A stretch of DNA of 20,305 nt from Nanosynbacter sp. (GTDB taxonomy: Bacteria; Patescibacteriota; Saccharimonadia; Saccharimonadales; Saccharimonadaceae), in the NCBI GenBank assembly GCA_015257605.1, contig JABZJV010000008.1:1-20305 (forward strand), in the 5' to 3' direction. Each line of letters begins with the position of its first letter. Position 1 is the stretch's first letter. The translations under genes and the position numbers were made by a program. The notes beneath the pieces were generated by a model. The model worked only from the letters and a program-made list of their open reading frames with translations. It ran no database searches and was not told where the DNA came from. Below, piece after piece: positions 1-6,698 of this stretch.

Positions 1-17
1 ACTTTGTCTCGTCTCAT
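1..17 (-). CDS. ftsX: Cell division protein FtsX, first codons only (partial)
   Basis: An ATG at 15-17 overlaps the ftsE stop codon TGA (14-16) in the ATGA arrangement and opens a frame reading MRRDK before the window ends. FtsX is the membrane partner of FtsE and almost always follows it directly, so this is most likely ftsX. Only five codons are visible, so the identity rests on context; the overlap suggests translational coupling with ftsE. Confidence 0.5.
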
Positions 18-697
18 TGCCGATAACTCCCCTGCGCTTGGTCGCTAGTAATCTTACCATGATCAACAGTGATAACGCGGCGCTTTAACCTATTGACAAT
101 CTCGACATTATGTGTTGTAAGTATAACTGTCGTGCCGTATCGGTTAATCTTCTCGAGTAGGCGGACAATATCCCAACTATGCTTCGGATCGAGATTACCC
201 GTTGGCTCGTCGGCGATTAGAATCTTTGGCTGGCGCACCACTGCCCGAGCAATTGCCACACGCTGGCGCTCACCGCCCGACAACTGGTGCGGGAACTGCT
301 TTTCCTTACCCTTTAGACCCACCAGGTCAATCACTTTTGGTACAGTATTTTTAATTTCGCGGTTAGTCATACCGGCAATTTCTAGCGCAAAAGCTACATT
401 TTCGAACACTGTCCGGTTCGGTAGTAACTTAAAATCCTGAAAAACTACGCCAATTTTGCGGCGCAGCAACGGGATATGCTTGTCCTTGAGCTGGTCGTAA
501 TCAATACCGCCAACGACAATCTTGCCGCTAGTCGGCTTTTCTTCGCGCGTCAATAATTTGAGCAAGGTCGATTTGCCAGCACCGCTCGTCCCGACGATAA
601 TCACAAACTCGTTCGGTTCAACGTGCAGATTAACACGGTCAAGCGCTGGCTTGCTGCCCTTACCATACACCTTGGTCACTCTATCTAACAGAATCAT
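14..697 (-). CDS. ftsE: Cell division ATP-binding protein FtsE
   Basis: ABC ATPase of the FtsE type, which with FtsX controls peptidoglycan hydrolases at the division site. Numbering from a GTG at 698-700, the protein has Walker A GTSGAGKST (37-45), the Q-loop glutamine near 88, the signature LSGGERQ (140-146), Walker B ILIADEP (160-166) and the switch histidine near 197. All catalytic elements are intact and the length (227-228 aa) is normal for FtsE. I prefer the ATG at 695-697 over the GTG three bases upstream: an extended -10 (TGC TACAAT) ends 8 nt before this ATG, the same spacing as at lysS, and the AGG at 703-705 fits it better. The gene follows prfB and runs into ftsX with a 4-base overlap, as in many Gram-positive genomes. 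Confidence 0.95.
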   Translation of the reverse strand: MILLDRVTKVYGKGSKPALDRVNLHVEPNEFVIIVGTSGAGKSTLLKLLTREEKPTSGKIVVGGIDYDQLKDKHIPLLRRKIGVVFQDFKLLPNRTVFENVAFALEIAGMTNREIKNTVPKVIDLVGLKGKEKQFPHQLSGGERQRVAIARAVVRQPKILIADEPTGNLDPKHSWDIVRLLEKINRYGTTVILTTHNVEIVNRLKRRVITVDHGKITSDQAQGSYRQ

Positions 698-705
698 CAC
701 TACCT

Positions 706-714
706 ATTGTAGCA
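706..714 (-). promoter_or_regulatory. Extended -10 promoter of ftsE (near leaderless)
   Basis: On the minus strand TGC (712-714) precedes TACAAT (706-711), and 8 nt separate it from the ATG at 697. No -35 match lies 16-18 bases upstream. Transcription would start at or within about two bases of the ATG, giving ftsE and ftsX an internal promoter besides read-through from prfB. Confidence 0.5.
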
Positions 715-739
715 TAAGCTAGTTTATAGCGATAGCCAG

Positions 740-1825
740 CTACTCGGTCGCCGCTTGCTGCTCGAGATATGCTTCAATAAAACCGTCAATGTCGCCATCT
801 AGCACACCGCGGGCGTTATGCGTCTCGAACTTAGTACGCGTGTCCTTGACTAATGTGTAAGGGTGAAGCACGTAATTACGAATTTGCGCGCCCCAACTAG
901 CCGACTCGCCTGCCCGCAGATCAGCTAGCGTTTCGGCACGTTGTTCTAACTGCATTTGCGCTAAACGGCTTTTGAGGATTTTTAGCGCGGTTTCTTTGTT
1001 TTGGAGCTGGCTGCGCTCGTTTTGGATCGCCACTACCGTACCTGTCGGCAAGTGGGTGATGCGCACTGCGGAATCAGTTGTATTGACTCCTTGCCCGCCG
1101 TTGCCGCCGCTGCGATAAATATCAATTCGCAAATCTTTGTCGTCGATTTCGACCTCGCCTGGTGCGTCCATTTCCGGCATAATTTCGACCAGTGCAAAGC
1201 TAGTCTGCCGCAAATTATCAGCGTTAAACGGACTGAGCCGCACCAGCCGGTGCACCCCATGCTCGCTGCGTAATTTGCCATAAGCGAAAGCACCGCGGAT
1301 AATGTATGTCGCATTCTTGATACCGGCCTCTTCGCCTGTCGAACGCTCGACTAGCTCGGTTTGCATATCATGCTTTTCAGCCCAGCGCAGATACATTCGC
1401 TCTAGCATCTCTGCCCAATCCTGCGCATCCGTACCGCCAGCGCCAGCGCTCAACTTAAAAATCGCCGCTCGATTATCGTATTCGCCTGAGAATAGCAAAT
1501 CTTTGCGGCGCTCCTGGTATTCTGCTTCGAGAGCTGCTAGCTGCTCGGTAAACTCTACCAGCATCGAGTCGTCGCCTAGATCCATCAGTTCGATTATATC
1601 CGAGACTTGTGAACGCAAAATCTGCCACGGCTCAATTTGCGAACGCAAGCTTGCCGCCTGCCGCGTCAGCATCTGCGCCCGCTCGACATTCGCCCAGACA
1701 TTCGAATCGGCCAGCTGTTCATCAAGCACTGCCAGCTCTTCAGCGCGAGCGTCAATATGCAAAGCCTGGCAAGCACTAGCCACGCGGGTGCGGAGATCCT
1801 CAGCTTGTTTTCGTAACGGCTGCAT
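740..1825 (-). CDS. prfB: Peptide chain release factor 2
   Basis: Class I release factor that ends translation at UAA and UGA. The specificity motif SPF (198-200) marks it as RF2 rather than RF1, and the peptidyl-tRNA hydrolysis motif GGQ is at 243-245. After the GGQ the usual histidine is a glycine (GGQGVNTT), a small departure from the common GGQHVN. At 361 aa the length is normal. The frame is open from the ATG with no internal UGA near codon 26, so the programmed +1 frameshift that autoregulates RF2 in many bacteria is absent. The stop is TAG. The gene starts 5 bp after the htpX stop and is probably co-transcribed with it; AGG four bases before the ATG is a modest ribosome-binding site. 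Confidence 0.96.
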   Translation of the reverse strand: MQPLRKQAEDLRTRVASACQALHIDARAEELAVLDEQLADSNVWANVERAQMLTRQAASLRSQIEPWQILRSQVSDIIELMDLGDDSMLVEFTEQLAALEAEYQERRKDLLFSGEYDNRAAIFKLSAGAGGTDAQDWAEMLERMYLRWAEKHDMQTELVERSTGEEAGIKNATYIIRGAFAYGKLRSEHGVHRLVRLSPFNADNLRQTSFALVEIMPEMDAPGEVEIDDKDLRIDIYRSGGNGGQGVNTTDSAVRITHLPTGTVVAIQNERSQLQNKETALKILKSRLAQMQLEQRAETLADLRAGESASWGAQIRNYVLHPYTLVKDTRTKFETHNARGVLDGDIDGFIEAYLEQQAATE

Positions 1826-1830
1826 AGAAC

Positions 1831-2922
1831 CTAGGCAGTAGTCTCGTCTTGATTTTGGCTGGTGTCACCTGATTTGCGGCGAGTTGATTTCTTGGTAGAA
1901 GTTGGCTCTACGGTTGTCGGCTCGGTAGCAGGTTCGGATTCAGTAGGTTCAGAAACATTAGACTGAGCAGCAACTGGCGCAACGCTCTGCGGCTGATTTT
2001 GCGGTTCAACCACACCCTTCCAATAGTCAATCTGACTCAACCGGCGTACCAAAAACGGATGATCGCTAAAAGTCTGCGCAAAATGATTCATCGGGCGTTC
2101 AGCCGTGTACTGCATCCACTGGCGCGCCACCTCGTTCATACTATCTGCCGCATCAGGTCCGACATGCACCTTGATCAGCGATTTCTTGACTAATTCGCTA
2201 TCGCCCAAATACATCAAGGCTAGACGATCGGCGGTTAGCTCGGCACGGCGATGCCAGAATCCAGAAATCCAACTACCCAATACGCTGATAATCGGAATCG
2301 ACAAAAACGGCATCAAATACACGTTAGCGTTAGCATGGCGGTATTTGATATGTGCCATTTCATGTACGACGATCACTTTTAGCTCATCCTTGGTCAAGTA
2401 GCGAATCGATCCAGAATGCAGCACGATAGAATATGGCCTAGCAAAACCAAAAGCATAAGCATTCATCACTGGATTCTGGGTGATGAAAATCTCGACTTGC
2501 GGCATCTCTAGATCAGCCGACACCTGGTTAGCCCAATCGCGCAGCCACGCGTAAGCGCTATATTCAACCTGCAAAGCATTACCCAGCATTTGCTGGCGCA
2601 TCATCCGTACCATAAACATGCCAATACCCAGCAGCATACCCAATCCCATAATCATAAAAACTATCGCCAGCAATACAGCAATCACGCCATCGCTGAACGA
2701 TAACTCAACGTGGTGCCCGGCATTGTCTGTTGACATTTCCTGGAATGTTGTATAGATAAAATAGCTAGCCGCAAAGAAACAAAAGATAATGATAGTTATT
2801 GTCAGAACGACATTATCTTGCGCATTGCGAGCCCGCGCTACGGCAAGCTGGCCTTTGGTTTGCGCCTGCGATTGCGGCGGCTGCTGATACTGTTGGTATT
2901 GCTGGTACGGCTGTTGATCCAT
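1831..2922 (-). CDS. htpX: M48-family membrane zinc metalloprotease, HtpX-like
   Basis: Integral membrane protease of peptidase family M48, probably degrading damaged membrane proteins. The zinc motif HEMAH is at 187-191, the third ligand glutamate is E228 within AELTAD, and the conserved SDHPF is at 286-290. Hydrophobic segments lie at about 38-60, 75-105 and 204-222. At 363 aa it is longer than typical HtpX (about 280-300) because of a Gln/Tyr/Pro-rich N-terminal tail (2-20) and a Thr/Glu/Pro-rich C-terminal tail ending in a Lys/Arg cluster (about 308-363). Both tails look disordered. The ATG follows GGAGGG closely. It heads a unit with prfB and ftsE behind its own promoter. Confidence 0.9.
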   Translation of the reverse strand: MDQQPYQQYQQYQQPPQSQAQTKGQLAVARARNAQDNVVLTITIIIFCFFAASYFIYTTFQEMSTDNAGHHVELSFSDGVIAVLLAIVFMIMGLGMLLGIGMFMVRMMRQQMLGNALQVEYSAYAWLRDWANQVSADLEMPQVEIFITQNPVMNAYAFGFARPYSIVLHSGSIRYLTKDELKVIVVHEMAHIKYRHANANVYLMPFLSIPIISVLGSWISGFWHRRAELTADRLALMYLGDSELVKKSLIKVHVGPDAADSMNEVARQWMQYTAERPMNHFAQTFSDHPFLVRRLSQIDYWKGVVEPQNQPQSVAPVAAQSNVSEPTESEPATEPTTVEPTSTKKSTRRKSGDTSQNQDETTA

Positions 2923-2970
2923 AAACCCTCCGATTAGATACTATCTCAAGACTCGCGCCTATTCTGCTAC

Positions 2971-2979
2971 ATTATAACA
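2971..2979 (-). promoter_or_regulatory. Extended -10 promoter of htpX-prfB
   Basis: On the minus strand TGT (2977-2979) precedes a perfect TATAAT (2971-2976), with no -35 match. A start near 2964 would give a leader of about 42 nt carrying GGAGGG (2926-2931) just before the htpX ATG, so this is a conventional leadered promoter. Confidence 0.6.
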
Positions 2980-3059
2980 GGATTAATCATAATAAGCAGC
3001 AACTCCACCGTTTTTGATTACGCTAAATATCACAACCAACCGTCAAGACCGCGAGTCGC

Positions 3060-4436
3060 CTAATCAGCTAAGTTTTCTACCGCCGCCACGAATTGTTCGC
3101 CGCGGTCATTATAGCTCTTAAACATATCGAAGCTAGCGGCGGCCGGACTGAGAATCACTACGTCGCCAGATTGTGCTTGATTGGCTGCCGCTTCGACGAC
3201 CTCTGGCATCGACGCCATTTCCAGCTGGACAACCCGGCAAGAAACCTTATTTTTATGCAAAATTTCGATAATTTCACTGGCGTTAGCGCCGTTGACAATC
3301 GCCGCTCGCATTTGCTGCCTGGCGATTTCCTGCGCTAATTCCGTATAGTCCGCACCCTTGTCAGAGCCGCCCAAAATCAAAATTTTTGGCTCCGTGAAGG
3401 CTTTTAACGCGGCAATAGCACTACCGGGCGTGGTTGAAATACTATCATCATAATATTTCACGCCGTTGTTCTCAGCGACGAATTTCAAACGGTGTGGCAG
3501 CCCTGTAAAACTCTCCAGTCCGGCAGCATATTGCTCATCGGTCACGGCGATCGGCAGTTCCGTCACCGCGCTCATTGCTGCGCAGGCATTCTCTAGATTA
3601 TGCGCGCCCGGCAAGCGCAAATGGCTGGTATTACAAATACGCCGATCTTGTACGCAAAAGTAGCCGTCCTGAACATAAACTTGGTCATCGTCGGGAATAG
3701 CGTAGCGCTGCGCAAAATCCAGCGCATCATCTCCGCAGCATTCACACATTGCATGATCTTGCCTATCTAATAGCCCGTCAAATAGCATAGCAGCCACTTC
3801 CTGTGAATATTTATTCGTTGGGTGATATAAACAAACATCGCCAAGACGCTGGTGGCGGCGAATATTTTTCTTGGCATTAAGATAGTCGGCGAAATCCGCA
3901 TGGACGTTCAAATGATCCGGCTCGATCATCAGCACCACCGCAATGTGCGGCGACTTTTCTAGATCCCACAGCTGAAAACTAGACAATTCATAAACAACAA
4001 TGTCGGTTTTTTTAATCTTCGGCAAGACATCCAGCGCCGGCACGCCAATATTGCCGACCAGATGTACCGTTTGCCCGGCTTGCTGCAAAATCGAGGTAAT
4101 CAAACTGCACGTCGTCCCCTTACCTTTCGTTCCTGTCACGCCGATAATCGGCGCCGGACATTTGTCGAAAAACTCATTGGTCGCCGACCAAATCTTGCCG
4201 CTGGTCTTGATATTACGCGGCGGCAAACTGGCCGTCCGCACCACCAAATCAGCATCGCTCAGCTGTTCGCTGAAGACATTTTTGCCAGAAATCAACTTCA
4301 CGCCGTCTGGAATTGCCGGCAGTTTATCCGCCGGACGTTCATCAGCCACTACAAATTCTGCATCAGGAAATTTCTGCCGGAAATATACCAAATTTGACAT
4401 ACCTTCTACGCCGTAGCCAGCAATAATAATCTTCAT
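3060..4436 (-). CDS. murD: UDP-N-acetylmuramoyl-L-alanine--D-glutamate ligase
   Basis: Cytoplasmic Mur ligase that adds D-glutamate to UDP-MurNAc-L-Ala in peptidoglycan precursor synthesis. Visible are an N-terminal Rossmann region (IIIAGYGVEGMSN, about 3-15), the ATP-binding loop GVTGTKGKGT (99-108), an ELSSFQLW segment typical of MurD, the nucleotide segment PGAHNLENACAA, and a C-terminal domain with ILGGSDKGADY and LSPAAASFDMF. Length is 458 aa, normal for MurD. A longer reading from 4457 would add MRAIIVG, but that puts the start inside the TATAAT promoter; the ATG at 4434-4436 starts the Rossmann fold correctly. The gene stands alone, divergent from the orphan gene at 4590. The stop is TAG. 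Confidence 0.96.
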   Translation of the reverse strand: MKIIIAGYGVEGMSNLVYFRQKFPDAEFVVADERPADKLPAIPDGVKLISGKNVFSEQLSDADLVVRTASLPPRNIKTSGKIWSATNEFFDKCPAPIIGVTGTKGKGTTCSLITSILQQAGQTVHLVGNIGVPALDVLPKIKKTDIVVYELSSFQLWDLEKSPHIAVVLMIEPDHLNVHADFADYLNAKKNIRRHQRLGDVCLYHPTNKYSQEVAAMLFDGLLDRQDHAMCECCGDDALDFAQRYAIPDDDQVYVQDGYFCVQDRRICNTSHLRLPGAHNLENACAAMSAVTELPIAVTDEQYAAGLESFTGLPHRLKFVAENNGVKYYDDSISTTPGSAIAALKAFTEPKILILGGSDKGADYTELAQEIARQQMRAAIVNGANASEIIEILHKNKVSCRVVQLEMASMPEVVEAAANQAQSGDVVILSPAAASFDMFKSYNDRGEQFVAAVENLAD

Positions 4437-4443
4437 ACCGACT

Positions 4444-4452
4444 ATTATAGCA
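4444..4452 (-). promoter_or_regulatory. Extended -10 promoter of murD, leaderless type
   Basis: On the minus strand TGC (4450-4452) precedes a perfect TATAAT (4444-4449). Only 7 nt (AGTCGGT) separate it from the murD ATG, and they contain no Shine-Dalgarno sequence. Transcription should begin at or one base before the ATG. There is no -35 match. Confidence 0.65.
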
Positions 4453-4492
4453 CGCACCTAACCCGCCAAAATACCGGATTTCACGCGTTGAT

Positions 4493-4521
4493 TTGACAAC
4501 AAAATCATTTATTGATATATA
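4493..4521 (+). promoter_or_regulatory. Strong sigma70-type promoter of the orphan gene
   Basis: Perfect -35 TTGACA (4493-4498), a 17-bp spacer, and -10 TATATA (4516-4521) preceded by TGA, which also makes an extended -10. The predicted start is near 4528, giving a leader of about 62 nt. This and the promoter at 15331 are the only ones in the window with a consensus -35. Confidence 0.75.
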
Positions 4522-4549
4522 TATTAATCTTTTGCTCCGACCAGCGAGA

Positions 4550-4570
4550 GATAGAACGTTTCCGTCTATC
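4550..4570 (+). repeat. Leader hairpin upstream of the orphan gene's RBS
   Basis: GATAGA (4550-4555) pairs with TCTATC (4565-4570); after a bulged A, CG pairs with CG across a TTTC loop. It lies in the predicted 5' leader, 7 bases before the AGGAGG ribosome-binding site. Confidence 0.4.
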
Positions 4571-4579
4571 ATAAGAAAG

Positions 4580-4604
4580 GAGGGCTGCCATGTGGTGGCT
4601 CCTC
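4580..4604 (+). promoter_or_regulatory. RBS and start codon of the orphan gene within a possible sequestering hairpin
   Basis: AGGAGG (4578-4583) lies 6 nt before the ATG at 4590. The same bases can pair downstream: GAGG (4580-4583) with CCTC (4601-4604), and GCCA (4587-4590) with TGGC (4596-4599), leaving a 3x1 internal loop and the loop TGTGG. The fold would cover both the Shine-Dalgarno core and the start codon. The stems are short, so it is a possibility rather than a demonstrated structure. Confidence 0.35.
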
Positions 4605-5360
4605 GCAGCGGTGGTTTGTACCATCAGCGGACTTCTTTTTGCTGCCTGTTTCGCTTTTGCCATCTCTGACTACGGAGATAGTAGAGAGAGATTTACCGTA
4701 GTAATGATTACTGCTATAGTGATACTGTATGCAATTGCAAATTCAATTGCATACAACAAAACCTCTGGACATGAAATCAGGGTAGCGACGTACGCCGAAG
4801 CAGCGTCAGCATACGATTTTTCTAGTGGATATGAATATCCACTAGACATAGGGAGTCGATCAATGACCGCCTCTGGCGAGGTTTCCGTCAGTGGCGGAAT
4901 GTTTTCCGTCAATGCGTACGCTAAGATACAAGGCGGTAGTAGCATACTGATTGGGTTTCAGCACCGAAACGGTGCACGAGAGATCATCGAAGTTCCACTA
5001 TCGAATATCGAATTTCGTATCGTCAATGACGAGACTTCATCGTCGATGGTAATTGACTTCGGTCGAATCTCAACACTAGCATACGGATACACCGCTGAGG
5101 ACATACCCGATAACTGCCATCTCCACATCCGTTGGGGATGGCTAACAAACGAGTGTAGTCTTATCAAAGGCGCTAAGGTAAATTCACCCACTGACGAGGG
5201 GCTATCGGGACTTCTCCAAAAAGCCCTTGCCAGCGGTAACGCTGGTAGGTTCGTAGTTGTGAGCGTGACCGAAGCCGGGTATCGGCAGATTCTCGGCTCC
5301 GCTGGTAGCGCCACAGAGACGGAGACGGAGACGCCAACTCCGTCGCCCGCCCAACGTTGA
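4590..5360 (+). CDS. Orphan membrane-anchored protein of unknown function
   Basis: I do not recognise this 256-aa protein. It has two hydrophobic helices near the N-terminus (about 2-25 and 37-55) joined by a short charged loop, then a soluble domain of about 185 residues rich in predicted beta strands, and a low-complexity tail (TETETETPTPSPAQR). Two cysteines sit in the soluble domain (HLHIRW region and just after it). The layout suggests a membrane-anchored protein; the side of the membrane on which the soluble domain lies cannot be decided from sequence alone. The start is well supported by AGGAGG six bases upstream and a strong promoter, and the gene ends at a strong terminator, so it is a complete single-gene unit. 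The coding sequence contains two long perfect inverted repeats. It lies between housekeeping genes on the opposite strand, consistent with a lineage-specific insertion. Confidence 0.8.
   Translation: MWWLLAAVVCTISGLLFAACFAFAISDYGDSRERFTVVMITAIVILYAIANSIAYNKTSGHEIRVATYAEAASAYDFSSGYEYPLDIGSRSMTASGEVSVSGGMFSVNAYAKIQGGSSILIGFQHRNGAREIIEVPLSNIEFRIVNDETSSSMVIDFGRISTLAYGYTAEDIPDNCHLHIRWGWLTNECSLIKGAKVNSPTDEGLSGLLQKALASGNAGRFVVVSVTEAGYRQILGSAGSATETETETPTPSPAQR
4727..4754 (+). repeat. Perfect 11-bp inverted repeat inside the orphan gene
   Basis: GTATGCAATTG (4727-4737) is mirrored exactly by CAATTGCATAC (4744-4754) across the 6-base loop CAAATT. It encodes the symmetrical peptide YAIANSIAY in the second hydrophobic helix. 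It could act as an mRNA hairpin or a DNA operator; no T-tract follows, so it is not a terminator. Confidence 0.85.
4821..4846 (+). repeat. Perfect 12-bp inverted repeat inside the orphan gene
   Basis: TCTAGTGGATAT (4821-4832) is mirrored exactly by ATATCCACTAGA (4835-4846) with only GA between. As RNA it would make an 11-bp stem capped by a UGAA tetraloop; as DNA it is a 26-bp palindromic site. It lies 66 bases after the previous repeat and in the same reading frame. Confidence 0.85.
5116..5142 (+). repeat. Imperfect inverted repeat inside the orphan gene
   Basis: GCCATCTCC (5116-5124) and GGGGATGGC (5134-5142) pair over 8 of 9 positions across a 9-base loop. On its own this is unremarkable; it is recorded because it adds to the folding potential of this gene. 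Confidence 0.4.
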
Positions 5361-5362
5361 GA

Positions 5363-5405
5363 GTAAAATGCTCCGCTGGGTCGGCGGCGGAGCATTTTAC
5401 TTTTT
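5363..5405 (+). terminator. Intrinsic terminator of the orphan gene
   Basis: A perfect 14-bp stem, GTAAAATGCTCCGC (5363-5376) with its complement (5387-5400), closes a 10-base loop and is followed on the plus strand by TTTTT ATT. It begins 2 bp after the stop codon. Read on the minus strand it has no T-run after the stem, so it would be a weaker stop for the converging M16 peptidase transcript. Confidence 0.92.
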
Positions 5406-5420
5406 ATTGAAATTATTATT

Positions 5421-6698
5421 CTAAAACAGCTTTTCTAGCTTATTATTTAGCCGCGTCAGCGATTTCTGGTCGCTAGCGCTGACGCCAGCCAGCACCCAAG
5501 TGTTCGCGCCGATGAATTCGCGCGACGTTGCAATCATGCGCTCGCGAGTGATGTTGCGGATTGCTTCGGGCACGCGCTCATAATCCTTGACAAAGCCGTC
5601 GCCGAAATAACGCCCGCTATAGAAATTGCTAATCTGTGCGACTGTCTGCGCCCCCATCTGGTGGCGGCCTAGCGCGTAGGACTGCGCCGCCGACAATTCT
5701 TCTTCGCTAATTTTCCCATCAAGCACCGCTCGCACTTCGCCGGCGATAATATCAAATAGCCGATCCGCCGTTTCGACATTAACCTGCCCGCCAAAATCCC
5801 AGCTACTATCATAAAAACCGGCGCTGGCCTCGCTAAACATACCGTAAGCCAAACCCTTTTTACGAGCGGCACCGAAGATACGCGAGTGCATCGTGCCGGT
5901 CAAGATATGATTCAAGCACGACATTGCCTCTAACTCAGCATCATTAATTTCGCGCGGCAGCGACATGCTCCAACCAAAGGTCAGATTAGTCGCTTCCTTG
6001 CGCTTAATCAGAGTCGGGTCAGCCTTTTTCAAAACATCGCGCGGTACTGTGAAACGTTCGCCGCGCGACAACTCCCAGCTCTCAAGCATACTTTTAATCT
6101 GCTCGCGCCGGCCATCGAGCTTGCCCGCAATCACAAAGCGCATATTATCCGAGGTGTGTGTTTTTTGATGGTGGCGCTGAATATCCTCAAGCGTGATATT
6201 GTTAATCGTCCGCAAACGCTGCCAAAACGTATAAACGTCCTCGCCTAGCAGCTGCTGGACTTTCGGCCAAAGCACGCGGCCGTGATTGTTCAAATACCCC
6301 GTTAGTTCGCTGCGGACATTGCCCTTTTCAGCCTCTAGCGATTCTTGCTGAAAGCGCGGCTGGCAAATCGCCACTTGCTGCAATTCTAAAATCCGATCCC
6401 ATTCAAAATCAGCGCAGTCAGCCACATACACCATTGATAAGTCGCTCGTCCAAGCATTGTGGTACGCGCCATTTTTAGTGAATTCTGCTTCGTAAGCATG
6501 CTCGCTTGGAAACTTAGCGTTTGCACCAAACGACATATGCTCCATCACATGAGCAGTTTCATAAATATTTTTGCGTCCAACATAGCGGTTGCCAGCGCGG
6601 AATTGAAACTGGAAGCTCATCACCGTTGCGCCAGGCACGTCAATAAGCAGCCCACGCGAACCATTGTCGAGCCGTACTTCTGTTACTGTGTGTTTCAT
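5421..6698 (-). CDS. M16-family (pitrilysin/insulinase-like) zinc peptidase
   Basis: Zinc peptidase with the inverted motif HxxEH as HVMEH (50-54). A glutamate at 131 sits exactly 76 residues after the last histidine, matching the family rule HxxEH-x76-E, so the catalytic site looks complete. At 425 aa it has two M16-type halves: the catalytic N-terminal half and a C-terminal half (about 200-425) with the features of an inactive M16 domain. No signal peptide is visible, so it is probably cytoplasmic, where relatives of this size often degrade peptides or work as pairs; no partner is adjacent. The ATG directly abuts the secA stop with no strong Shine-Dalgarno, so translation is probably coupled to secA. 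The stop is TAG. Confidence 0.9.
   Translation of the reverse strand: MKHTVTEVRLDNGSRGLLIDVPGATVMSFQFQFRAGNRYVGRKNIYETAHVMEHMSFGANAKFPSEHAYEAEFTKNGAYHNAWTSDLSMVYVADCADFEWDRILELQQVAICQPRFQQESLEAEKGNVRSELTGYLNNHGRVLWPKVQQLLGEDVYTFWQRLRTINNITLEDIQRHHQKTHTSDNMRFVIAGKLDGRREQIKSMLESWELSRGERFTVPRDVLKKADPTLIKRKEATNLTFGWSMSLPREINDAELEAMSCLNHILTGTMHSRIFGAARKKGLAYGMFSEASAGFYDSSWDFGGQVNVETADRLFDIIAGEVRAVLDGKISEEELSAAQSYALGRHQMGAQTVAQISNFYSGRYFGDGFVKDYERVPEAIRNITRERMIATSREFIGANTWVLAGVSASDQKSLTRLNNKLEKLF

Noticed and set aside
1302..1841. Long plus-strand open frame of 179 codons opposite prfB
   Set aside because: It lies wholly against a clear RF2 gene, is rich in Ser/Cys/Arg as expected of an antisense shadow, and has no ribosome-binding site.
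4437..4457. Upstream murD start adding seven residues
   Set aside because: It would begin inside or before the TATAAT promoter; the ATG at 4436 matches the Rossmann-fold start and the promoter spacing.
4363..4572. Minus-strand open frame of 69 codons upstream of murD
   Set aside because: It overlaps the murD 5' end in another frame and both promoters of the intergenic region; nothing protein-like is visible.
4701..5048. Several 5-bp palindromes in the orphan gene (4701-4711, 4895-4908, 5038-5048)
   Set aside because: About this many 5-bp stems with short loops are expected by chance in 770 bases, so they are not used as evidence.
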